Source: Thermoplasmatota archaeon (lineage in GTDB: Archaea > Thermoplasmatota > Thermoplasmata > Methanomassiliicoccales > Methanomassiliicoccaceae). Taken from it: a stretch of DNA of 6,505 nucleotides. Position numbers and translations under genes: made by a program. The stretch spans positions 1 through 6,505 of the forward strand of contig JAKIXL010000028.1 in the NCBI GenBank assembly GCA_022709105.1. Reading direction: 5' to 3'. Positions 1 through 5,472 of this stretch are shown here, piece by piece; within the stretch, counting starts at the first letter, position 1; the number at the start of each line of letters is the position of its first letter. Below the pieces are notes generated by a model. It saw only the letters and a list, made by a program, of their open reading frames with translations. It had not been told where the DNA came from and did no database searches.

Positions 1-42
1 GCAAGCGTGGTGCTGGAGAGGAAGGCCTTGAAGGGGCTGTGA
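1..42 (+). CDS. Possible 3' end of a convergent gene (13 codons only)
   Basis: Reading from base 1 in frame 1 on the plus strand gives 13 sense codons (ASVVLERKALKGL) and then a TGA at 40-42. Twelve of the 13 codons end in G or C, like the real genes here, and the peptide looks like an amphipathic C-terminal helix. If real, it is the tail of a gene entering from the left and converging on the Mg2+ ATPase, whose stop lies at 161-163. Thirteen codons are too few to assign a family, and chance is a serious alternative; another plus-strand frame also stays open across these bases. Confidence 0.25.
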   Translation, partial: ASVVLERKALKGL

Positions 43-68
43 ATCGTTCCCCCGGACCGCTACCGCTT

Positions 69-87
69 CAGGGTCTTGGCGACCCTG
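69..87. other. Inverted repeat between the mgtA stop and the left-edge sequence
   Basis: A perfect 7-bp inverted repeat, CAGGGTC at 69-75 and GACCCTG at 81-87, encloses a 5-base loop. It lies about 75 bases after the mgtA stop on the minus strand and 27 bases after the possible plus-strand stop at 42, where a bidirectional terminator would sit. No T-run follows on either strand, so it is not a typical archaeal U-tract terminator or a bacterial intrinsic terminator. It may act in RNA processing or 3'-end stability, or be chance. Confidence 0.3.
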
Positions 88-160
88 CCTTCCAAAGGGT
101 CTAATGAGGTCTACTGGCACGTTCAGATGGTCCGGACGGACATCACAGGGCAACGGGGTT

Positions 161-2803
161 TCAGTTCGTTCCCAGTCCTGAGCCTTTCCCTTCTTCGCTC
201 TCATCAAGGTCCTGAGAGTGGCGGCGATAGAACAGCGATTTCATCAGCTCCACGAGCAAAAAGTACGATGCCACGAACACGATCAGGAAGATGTAGAAGG
301 AAGGAGGCAGAGGGACGAACGAAAATATGCCAGATAGCGGGGAAAAGGGGAGCATCAAGGCGAAGGACACCACCAGAACTGTCGTAACGACCAACGGCAG
401 GCTCGGCCTGCTCCTGAAGAATGGTCTTTTTCTTGTGCGTATCGCGAAGACGATCAGGGTCTGGGTGGCGATGGATTCGACGAACCAGGCCGTTTGGAAC
501 ATGGCGTCCGTGGCATGGAATAGGAAGATCAGGGCCCCGAAGGTAAGGAAATCATATATGGAGCTGATCGGTCCGAAGAAGATCATGAACTCGCGGATAT
601 ATCGAATGTTCATGCGTTTCGGTCTCTCGACATATTCCTGGTCGACATTGTCGGTGGGTATCGTTGTCTCCGATAGGTTGTAGAGCAGGTTCAACAAAAG
701 GAGCTGCAGCGGCAGCATGGGAAGGAAGGAAAGGAAGATCGAGGCGCCTGCCGCGCTGAACATGTTGCCGAAGTTTGAGCTGATGCCCATCTGGATATAC
801 TTCATGGTATTGCCGAAGGTCTTGCGCCCCTCCATCACCCCATCGTTGAGCACGCGGAGATCGTTCTTCATCAGTATGATGTCCGCCGCCCCCTTGGCCA
901 CGTCCACGGCATTGTTGACCGATATGCCCACGTCGGCGGCACGGATGGAGGGCGCGTCGTTCACCCCGTCGCCCATGTATCCGACCACATGGCCGTTGGC
1001 CTTCAGCGCCAAGATGATGTCATCCTTCTGGGACGGGTTCACACGGGCGAAGATGTTGGCCCGCTCCACCGCGTTCCCGAGGTCCGCCTTGGACATCTTC
1101 TCGATGTCCCTGCCCGTCAAAACGCCGGTGACCTGAAGGCCGATCTCCGAGCACACCTTCTTGGTGACGAGGTCGCTGTCACCGGTGATGATCTTAAGCT
1201 CTATCCCAGATCCCTGAAGGACCTTGATGGAATCCTTGGCGCTCTCCTTGGGAGGGTCAAGGAAGGCGACAAAGCCTACGAAAACCAGATCGACCTCATC
1301 GTCAACGCTGAACGATCTTCTTTCATGCCCCACGGGCCTGAAAGCAACGGCCAACAGCCGGAGGCCGTCCAGGCTCATGGACCGTGACAGCTCGGCGATC
1401 GATCCCAACGCTTCCTGGTCCAGCGGCCGCCGCTTGCCCTTGAGCTCGTAGGTCCGGGCATCCTTGATGACCTCCTCCGGCGCCCCCTTGGTTATCAAGA
1501 TGGTCTCGGGCCCCCTTCTGACGACCACGGTCGCCTTCTTCCTCACGAAGTCGAAGGGTATCTCGTCGATCTTCTCGATCTCGCCGGCGTCCACGCCTCC
1601 ATGGGACAAGATGGCCGCGTCCAAGGGGCTCTTTATCCCCGTCCCCATGGAACTGTTGATGTAGGATAGCTGGAGCACCAGCGCATCGTCCTCCCCCCGG
1701 GCGTCAACGAACTTGACCGCCGCCACCTCGTTCTCGGTGAGCGTGCCGGTCTTGTCCGTGCACAGCACGTCCATGCTGCCGTAGTTCTGGATCGACTCCA
1801 GCCTCTTGACCACCACATCCTTCCTGCTCATGTGCAGGGCGCCCTCGGAAAGGTTGATGGTGATGATCATGGGCAGCAGTTCCGGCGTGAGGCCAACGGC
1901 CAGTGCAACGGAGAAAAGGAGAGATTGCAGCAGATCACGTTCATCCAGAACATTGATCAGGAAGACGAAGACGATCAGAACGATGGTCACCCTCATGATG
2001 AGGTAGCCGAACCTGCGAGAGCCCCGCTCGAACTCCGTCAGCGGTCTTCGCTGGACAAGACGCTCAACTATGTGCGCGTACTCGGTGGAGCGCCCGGTCC
2101 GCACCACCACCGCCTTGGCCGATCCCCCGGTCACCGAGGTCCCCAGGAAGAGATAGTTGGTCCAGTTGGCGGATTCCTGCACCATGTCCTCTCTCAACGC
2201 TCCAGCGCTCTTCTCGACGGGGAACGATTCCCCCGTCAGGACGGATTGGTCGATGTACAGGTCCTTGCTGTCAAGTATCCGGCACCCGGCGGGAACGATG
2301 TCTCCGCTGGATAGCAGAACGATATCTCCTGGGACGAGATCGGCCAAAGGGACCTCTTTTCTCTCCCCGCCCCTCATTACCGTTGCTGTTAGCGCCACCT
2401 TTCTGCTCAATTCTTCCGACGCCCTTTCCGCGCGCCGCTCCTGCACGAACTGGAGGCTGCTGGAGAGGACGACGATGGTGAAGATGACGGCCGCGGAAAC
2501 GGGGTCACCGGTAAGGACGGTCAGGGACCCTGCCGCCAAGAGGATCAGGGATAGGGGGTCCGCGAAGTACCTCCCGAACTTCACCAGCCGATTCTCTTTT
2601 TTTCGCTGGACCAGCTCGTTCTTCCCATAGACACCGAGCCTGCGGCCGGCATCCTGCGGGTCAAGGCCGGCCTCGGAACTGTTCAATCTTTCCAATAGCT
2701 CCGCTCTCTCAAGAGTGAGGAGATCGGATATGGAGACGAGACCTTCCTTATCGAAGGCCGGGTCGTTCCCTGCCTTTGAAGCGGCCATCTTCTCCTTCAC
2801 CAT
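161..2803 (-). CDS. mgtA: Mg2+-transporting P-type ATPase (MgtA/MgtB type, P3B)
   Basis: An 880-residue membrane pump expected to import Mg2+ into the cytoplasm at the cost of ATP. All P-type landmarks are present in order: N-terminal cation-ATPase domain about 28-65; actuator loop with LTGES at 189-193; TPELLP in helix M4 at 306-311, the MgtA-type form of the PEGLP motif; phosphorylated Asp350 in DKTGTLT (350-356); nucleotide-binding KGAPE at 439-443; TGD at 540-542; hinge GDGVND at 611-616. About ten hydrophobic helices fit the family: two before the actuator, two before Asp350 and six after residue 668. The C-terminal third follows remembered E. coli MgtA closely (FMIFFGPISSI, SQTLIV-like and LPFSPL segments), and 880 residues is close to its 898. 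In M6 the usual LLYD reads LLYN, with a Glu three residues on. The start is uncertain: ATG 2803 has no good ribosome site, whereas ATG 2788 (residue 6) follows GGTGAAGGAG. The tail after 862 is acidic and hydrophilic. Function at family level is secure; exact ion specificity is inferred. Confidence 0.96.
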   Translation of the reverse strand: MVKEKMAASKAGNDPAFDKEGLVSISDLLTLERAELLERLNSSEAGLDPQDAGRRLGVYGKNELVQRKKENRLVKFGRYFADPLSLILLAAGSLTVLTGDPVSAAVIFTIVVLSSSLQFVQERRAERASEELSRKVALTATVMRGGERKEVPLADLVPGDIVLLSSGDIVPAGCRILDSKDLYIDQSVLTGESFPVEKSAGALREDMVQESANWTNYLFLGTSVTGGSAKAVVVRTGRSTEYAHIVERLVQRRPLTEFERGSRRFGYLIMRVTIVLIVFVFLINVLDERDLLQSLLFSVALAVGLTPELLPMIITINLSEGALHMSRKDVVVKRLESIQNYGSMDVLCTDKTGTLTENEVAAVKFVDARGEDDALVLQLSYINSSMGTGIKSPLDAAILSHGGVDAGEIEKIDEIPFDFVRKKATVVVRRGPETILITKGAPEEVIKDARTYELKGKRRPLDQEALGSIAELSRSMSLDGLRLLAVAFRPVGHERRSFSVDDEVDLVFVGFVAFLDPPKESAKDSIKVLQGSGIELKIITGDSDLVTKKVCSEIGLQVTGVLTGRDIEKMSKADLGNAVERANIFARVNPSQKDDIILALKANGHVVGYMGDGVNDAPSIRAADVGISVNNAVDVAKGAADIILMKNDLRVLNDGVMEGRKTFGNTMKYIQMGISSNFGNMFSAAGASIFLSFLPMLPLQLLLLNLLYNLSETTIPTDNVDQEYVERPKRMNIRYIREFMIFFGPISSIYDFLTFGALIFLFHATDAMFQTAWFVESIATQTLIVFAIRTRKRPFFRSRPSLPLVVTTVLVVSFALMLPFSPLSGIFSFVPLPPSFYIFLIVFVASYFLLVELMKSLFYRRHSQDLDESEEGKGSGLGTN
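2792..2801 (-). promoter_or_regulatory. Shine-Dalgarno-like GGTGAAGGAG favouring the mgtA start at 2788
   Basis: Read on the minus strand, the first codons after ATG 2803 spell GGTGA (2801-2797) and AGGAG (2796-2792), 8 and 3 bases before a second in-frame ATG at 2788-2786. The sequence before ATG 2803 (AGAGAGCCC) is a poor ribosome site. This suggests translation from 2788, giving an 875-residue protein beginning MAASKAG. A leaderless start at 2803 remains possible because a TATA-like box lies about 35 bases upstream. Confidence 0.4.
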
Positions 2804-2834
2804 GGGCTCTCTGATGCATTTTTCCAGGACTCGC

Positions 2835-2842
2835 TAGATAAA
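2835..2842 (-). promoter_or_regulatory. TATA-like box upstream of mgtA
   Basis: The minus strand reads TTTATCTA here, the most AT-rich octamer close to mgtA in a GC-rich region. Archaeal TATA boxes sit about 25 to 30 bases ahead of the transcription start, which would put the start near 2810-2814. That gives a very short leader before ATG 2803 or about 23 bases before ATG 2788. The BRE-like position just upstream (GATGTC) is not purine-rich, so support is moderate. Confidence 0.35.
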
Positions 2843-2870
2843 GACATCGGCAATGGCATTTCGAACGAAC

Positions 2871-2895
2871 CTTCCCCGGGAAGCGGCATCCCGGG
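2871..2895. repeat. Two overlapping GC-rich dyads upstream of mgtA
   Basis: CTTCCC-C-GGGAAG at 2871-2883 is a perfect 6-bp dyad around a single base. It overlaps a second perfect dyad, CCCGGGA (2875-2881) with TCCCGGG (2889-2895), which has a 7-base loop. The two share bases 2875-2881 and cannot form together in RNA. They lie about 30 to 50 bases upstream of the TATA-like box, a plausible activator or repressor position; if transcription starts further upstream they would instead be alternative leader hairpins. No T-run follows either. Confidence 0.35.
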
Positions 2896-2918
2896 ACACG
2901 TTGCTCACGCGTTCCATA

Positions 2919-3020
2919 TCATCTGCGGTTCTCCCGCCCACCTAGGCGGATGATCGGCGGAAGAGGGGCCGCGCTCCCGGAGGCGTCCCGCGAAGGGACA
3001 GGGCTCTCAGGCTGCCTCAC
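2919..3020 (-). CDS. Possible proline-rich leader peptide upstream of mgtA
   Basis: A GTG at 3020-3018 opens 33 sense codons closed by TGA at 2921-2919, about 115 bases before mgtA. It is worth listing because the best ribosome binding site in the window (GGAGGAGGTGA, 3037-3027) sits exactly 6 bases before the GTG. The peptide begins VRQPESPVPSRD and has six prolines in 33 residues (4, 7, 9, 19, 21, 22) and seven arginines, with no membrane segment or known domain. Short proline-containing leader ORFs upstream of Mg2+ transporter genes are established in enterobacteria (mgtL, mgtP); a similar role here is inference only. Proline and arginine codons are expected in GC-rich non-coding DNA, so this may be a chance ORF. 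Confidence 0.3.
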   Translation of the reverse strand: MRQPESPVPSRDASGSAAPLPPIIRLGGRENRR

Positions 3021-3026
3021 GGATGT

Positions 3027-3038
3027 TCACCTCCTCCC
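3027..3038 (-). promoter_or_regulatory. Strong Shine-Dalgarno sequence without a recognised gene
   Basis: The minus strand reads GGGAGGAGGTGA, near-complete complementarity to the archaeal 16S rRNA 3' end. The spacing of 6 bases to GTG 3020 is ideal. It is stronger than the sites before any of the recognised genes here, and its only in-frame product is the 33-codon ORF ending at 2919. Confidence 0.4.
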
Positions 3039-3129
3039 AGGGAGCTCCAGGGCTATAGGAACGCCATAATGGGGAGCGGCCTTTCTGTCCCAGGCCTACA
3101 AAAGTGCGTCGCTCCGTTGTACGCGGCTG

Positions 3130-3134
3130 AAAAA
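3130..3134 (-). terminator. Possible U-tract terminator of the PKD gene
   Basis: The minus strand reads GATTTTTCAG about 110 bases after the last stop of the PKD gene (3246). Archaeal RNA polymerase can terminate at T-runs without a hairpin, but five Ts is short, so this is only a candidate. Confidence 0.2.
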
Positions 3135-3245
3135 TCCATCTAAACGTGTTGGGATTGGCGACGACTCCCTCAGGTTCTGCCAGTTTCCATCCCAGTGCCC
3201 TAGGTGGTCATGTAGTAGAACATATGTCGCGTCTGCGAGGCCCGC

Positions 3246-3509
3246 CTACCTCCGGAACTTTGTCCGGTTCCGATAGATCATCAGTGCGACCACGGTGGTC
3301 GATACTCCCACGAATACGAAGATGTAGGCCAACAGGTATGGGCCGATCTCAATGGGAGGGCCCGCGACAGGGTCAACGGTACGGTCCGTCTGCGAAAGCA
3401 CAACTATGGTGATCAGGTCCCTCGCAGTGCTGCCCTCCGCGTCGGTCACCAGCAATCTGACCGTATAGGTGCCAGCCTCATGATATTCGTAGGAGAAGGA
3501 TGGTGAAAA
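3246..3509 (-). pseudogene. Out-of-frame C-terminal part of the PKD protein with membrane anchor
   Basis: Shifting past one base at 3510 resumes the second PKD domain exactly: FSPSFSYEYHEAGTYTVR, then a typical final strand and LVTDAEGS, 87 residues to TAG at 3248-3246. Residues about 57-79 of this piece form a membrane helix (YLLAYIFVFVGVSTT onward), followed by a basic RNRTKFRR end that fits a cytoplasmic stop-transfer tail. Joined to the upstream part, the protein would have 375 residues: signal peptide, Ig-like domain, two PKD domains and a C-terminal anchor. The continuity shows that the frame break is recent or is a sequence error. No independent start with a ribosome site is seen for this part; a TTG at 3455 lies inside a PKD strand. 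Confidence 0.8.
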
Positions 3510-4374
3510 CCCCGCCGTCCCCAGTGGACCATGAGTACGAATAGGGCGCGACCCCGCCGGCGACCTCTGCGGACAGGGCCGTGTTTAGCGGGGACCTTCC
3601 GTTCGTAGCGGTGGATAGGATGGTAGCGATCATCTGAGCGGCCATAACGGTAACGGTCACGCTGGCCTCGGACCTCGTTCCCACGCTGTCGGTGACCTCC
3701 AACGTGACGTTATAGCGGCCAGATCTGGCGTATCTGTGCTCAATGTCGGGGTCCTCTGAGGTCGAACCATCTCCGAAGCTCCAAGCATAAGAATATGGTC
3801 CGATGCCGCCTGTGACGCGAGAATTGAAGGCCACGTCCAGGGGCGCGGGGCCGCCAATGGAAGCGGCAGTGATGGCGACCGTGAGTGGCGGAGGCTCATT
3901 GATCGTGAAGTTCGCGGCCAGCTTCTTCGTGGCCTGATCAAGGATCGTGAGGGTCTGGCCTTTGACATAGATGATTCCCTCGTAGATGCCAGGAACTACG
4001 CCCGCTGTGGTGAGCGTTCCCTTAAGGGTGACCGACCCTCCCTTGGGAATGGACTTGTTCCCGATAAGTTGTATTTCATCCGTCCTGTTGTTCCATTTGA
4101 TCTCGTACCTTGCTTCGACGATATTGATCGCCGTGTTCCCTTCGTTCGTGAGATCGACCTCGAACTGCACTGTCTGGTTAGGATAAGCCGAGTCGGGACG
4201 GACAACATAGTCCTTGATCTCCCAGGCCGACGCGGTCCCGCTGGCCGCGAACAAGACGCCGCCCATTATGGCGGCGGAGATGACGATCGCTGCTGAGGTC
4301 AGTGCACCAAATCGCTTCAACTTATCAAGAGGCGGCACGGTCTGTGGGAACTTAACATTTACTTCGCGGCCCAT
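3478..4374 (-). CDS. Secreted PKD-domain surface protein, truncated by frameshift
   Basis: The open frame gives 298 residues. A charged N-terminus of about 20 residues leads to a hydrophobic segment (about 22-44) ending in a signal-peptidase-like ASA before Trp51, so export is expected. Residues 52-158 form a beta-rich domain like CARDB/NEW3-type Ig folds (a DLTNEGNTAINIVEA strand pair, then KGGSVTLKG). A first complete PKD domain covers about 161-243 with the hallmark WSFGDG at 198-203. A second PKD domain starts near 247, reaches WSTGDGG at 282-288 and then breaks: the last ten residues and the TGA at 3480-3478 are out of frame with the domain. Five N-glycosylation sequons (Asn66, 96, 106, 155, 222) suit a glycosylated archaeal surface protein. 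PKD domains usually mediate adhesion or protein contacts; no enzyme domain is seen, so its partner is unknown. ATG 4374 has only a weak ribosome site, but a TATA-like box lies about 60 bases upstream. Confidence 0.85.
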   Translation of the reverse strand: MGREVNVKFPQTVPPLDKLKRFGALTSAAIVISAAIMGGVLFAASGTASAWEIKDYVVRPDSAYPNQTVQFEVDLTNEGNTAINIVEARYEIKWNNRTDEIQLIGNKSIPKGGSVTLKGTLTTAGVVPGIYEGIIYVKGQTLTILDQATKKLAANFTINEPPPLTVAITAASIGGPAPLDVAFNSRVTGGIGPYSYAWSFGDGSTSEDPDIEHRYARSGRYNVTLEVTDSVGTRSEASVTVTVMAAQMIATILSTATNGRSPLNTALSAEVAGGVAPYSYSWSTGDGGVFTILLLRIS

Positions 4375-4432
4375 GTCATCCCATCGAGGGCAGGCATGAG
4401 GCCGTGCAGGATGTCCCGCGAGATCACACCTC

Positions 4433-4438
4433 TATATT
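4433..4438 (-). promoter_or_regulatory. TATA-like box for the PKD gene
   Basis: The minus strand reads GAATATAG around these bases, in the 73-base gap between the zinc-ribbon stop (4448) and the PKD ATG (4374). A transcription start about 27 bases on, near 4408, would leave a leader of about 34 bases. This suggests that the PKD gene can be transcribed on its own. Confidence 0.4.
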
Positions 4439-4447
4439 CTTCAGCGC

Positions 4448-4948
4448 TCACTGGACATATATTTTGGTGAACGAATCGGCACTGAGCTCGGACAAGGGGA
4501 CCGGCACCGTGATGATCAACTGCGACAGGCTCTCTCCCGGGCCAAGGGTCACCGTCCGTGAGTTCATGTAGGTGTTCCCGGAAGGAGTATGGACCTCGCA
4601 GACCACGGAAGCGGTCCGCTCGAAGAACGCGTTATCGTTGCGTATCTCGGCCGTGAACACGAAGCCGAGCCCGATGTTGACAGACGTGGACCTGGTGACG
4701 GATATTCCCGGCAGGAGAACATAGCCGAGCGCTAGGAGGACGACGATGGCAAGGGCTCCGAGAACGATGAGCCTGCCGCGCCTCTTCCCTGGGGGCACGT
4801 ACGGAGCGCTACCGGAAGGCGTCATTCTCGAACCACAGGAATTGCAGAAGGCCGCGCCCTCCTCGTTCGTCTTGCCACATCTGTAACATGTTGCCAAACC
4901 GTCACCGGGCTCGAGAGACAATGGGCCGACAAAAAGGTTTGGCGGCAA
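4448..4948 (-). CDS. Zinc-ribbon, single-pass membrane protein with exposed beta domain
   Basis: The longest frame gives 166 residues from a TTG at 4948. A zinc ribbon with two CxxC knuckles 10 residues apart (Cys21, 24, 35, 38; CYRCGK and CNSCGS) should bind one Zn2+. A flexible Pro/Gly/Ser linker and a basic GKRRGR patch precede one membrane helix at about 60-79. The rest, 82-166, is a beta-rich domain with an EIRNDN strand and a VTLGPGES turn, like FxLyD/CARDB-type Ig folds. By the positive-inside rule the ribbon is cytoplasmic and the beta domain faces outward. The architecture is widespread in archaea but its function is not known to me. The start is probably the second in-frame TTG at 4897: it puts the first Cys at residue 4, as usual for such proteins, and is preceded by GGTGA; TTG 4948 has no ribosome site. 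The preferred protein has 149 residues. It lies 53 bases after the Usp stop, so shared transcription is possible. Confidence 0.85.
   Translation of the reverse strand: MPPNLFVGPLSLEPGDGLATCYRCGKTNEEGAAFCNSCGSRMTPSGSAPYVPPGKRRGRLIVLGALAIVVLLALGYVLLPGISVTRSTSVNIGLGFVFTAEIRNDNAFFERTASVVCEVHTPSGNTYMNSRTVTLGPGESLSQLIITVPVPLSELSADSFTKIYVQ
4902..4906 (-). promoter_or_regulatory. GGTGA site supporting the TTG start at 4897
   Basis: GGTGA on the minus strand lies 4 bases before TTG 4897-4895. The spacing is slightly short, but it is the only ribosome-site-like sequence near either candidate start of the zinc-ribbon gene. Confidence 0.4.
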
Positions 4949-5001
4949 TTCTCTGCAAGGGGGCTTTCCGACGACAAAGGTCCGCGCGGGCGGTCCTCGT
5001 C

Positions 5002-5406
5002 CTAGCTTTTACTGGTCGTCCGGATGACCATCACCGGGCAATGGGCAAACCTGACGACCTTTTCCGCCACACTGCCCAGGAGGAAATGCCTAGCTCCGGT
5101 ATGGCCCCTGGTGGCCATTACCACCAGGTCATGTTCCCTGGAAGTCTCAATGATATCGCGCGCCGGCGATCCCCTGGTGACGATGGCCTTGGCCGCCGCG
5201 GCCTCCGCCGCTTTCTGCTGATAGCCGTATACGTCCGGCATCCCCATGCCCTGCTGGATGCTTACGGCGGCCTGGATATCGATGATGCTCATGATAGTTA
5301 CCTCGGCCCCCATGATCTTGGCCAGTCCAATGCCTCTTAGCACAGCGGCCTGGGCGTTCATGCTCCCGTCGGTGGGTATAAGTATCCGCTTGTACAGGGC
5401 CATCAT
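5002..5406 (-). CDS. Universal stress protein, UspA family
   Basis: A single Usp domain of 134 residues, expected to be a soluble cytoplasmic dimer. The first strand YKRILIPTDGS carries the nucleotide-contacting Asp13. The C-terminal nucleotide loop aligns as MATRGHTG followed by LLGSV, with Gly101, Gly111 and Ser112 fitting the G-9x-G(S/T) part of the ATP-binding motif; the first Gly of the classic G-2x-G is Ala98, a common variant. ATP binding is therefore likely but not certain. The final strand CPVMVIR is typical. The protein is somewhat shorter than the usual 140 to 150: the helix before TRGSPARDII is an Ala-rich AAEAAAAKA that appears to lack about 12 to 18 residues. Two adjacent ATGs (5406 and 5403) follow GGTGAT directly; the second has the better spacing of 3 bases. 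It lies between a drug exporter and the zinc-ribbon gene, which fits a stress role without naming the signal. Confidence 0.93.
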   Translation of the reverse strand: MMALYKRILIPTDGSMNAQAAVLRGIGLAKIMGAEVTIMSIIDIQAAVSIQQGMGMPDVYGYQQKAAEAAAAKAIVTRGSPARDIIETSREHDLVVMATRGHTGARHFLLGSVAEKVVRFAHCPVMVIRTTSKS

Positions 5407-5412
5407 ATCACC
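5407..5412 (-). promoter_or_regulatory. GGTGAT ribosome site of the Usp gene
   Basis: GGTGAT on the minus strand directly abuts ATG 5406 and lies 3 bases before ATG 5403. The spacing favours the second ATG, removing one Met from the predicted protein. A weak AT-rich stretch at about 5428-5434 could be a TATA element giving an almost leaderless transcript. Confidence 0.35.
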
Positions 5413-5472
5413 ATATCGGCTGCTGGAACATAGCCCGTTCGGTGCTTGCAGTGGGACACGCCTCCAGAGAGG

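Larger units (their letters stand above)
2804..3245. other. 442-base intergenic region between the PKD gene and mgtA
   Basis: No recognisable protein gene longer than the 33-codon leader candidate is seen on either strand. On the minus strand the region holds, in order: a TTTTT tract (3134-3130); the strong ribosome site (3038-3027); a 5-bp hairpin GTCCC/GGGAC (2999-2985) inside the leader ORF; a CCGCC/GGCGG hairpin (2949-2934) near its end; the overlapping dyads at 2895-2871; and the TATA-like box. A 25-codon plus-strand ORF from ATG 3069 has no ribosome site and looks like chance. I see no tRNA or known RNA family, though the density of short dyads would suit a structured leader. Confidence 0.5.

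Noticed and set aside
1832..2314. Long open frame on the plus strand inside mgtA
   Set aside because: It lies wholly antisense to the conserved actuator and membrane region of the Mg2+ ATPase, shows no recognisable domain, and is explained by the GC-rich codon pattern of the real gene. The same holds for the other plus-strand frames within mgtA and within the exporter.
2597..2603. Run of seven A on the coding strand of mgtA as a possible slippage site
   Set aside because: The frame is intact across it and encodes a plausible RKKE segment; there is no sign of a second product or of disruption.
2861..2870. tRNA T-arm-like GGTTCGTTCG on the minus strand
   Set aside because: The flanking bases do not form a T-stem, and no acceptor or anticodon arms can be found around it.
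4979..4996. GC-rich GGTCC...GGTCC stretch after the Usp stop as a terminator hairpin
   Set aside because: The two outer parts are direct rather than inverted repeats, only a short CCGCGCGG palindrome remains, and no T-run follows.
5461..5472. CCTC/GAGG hairpin just after the exporter stop as a terminator
   Set aside because: The stem is only 4 bp with a 4-base loop and has no T-tract, so it is not distinguishable from chance.
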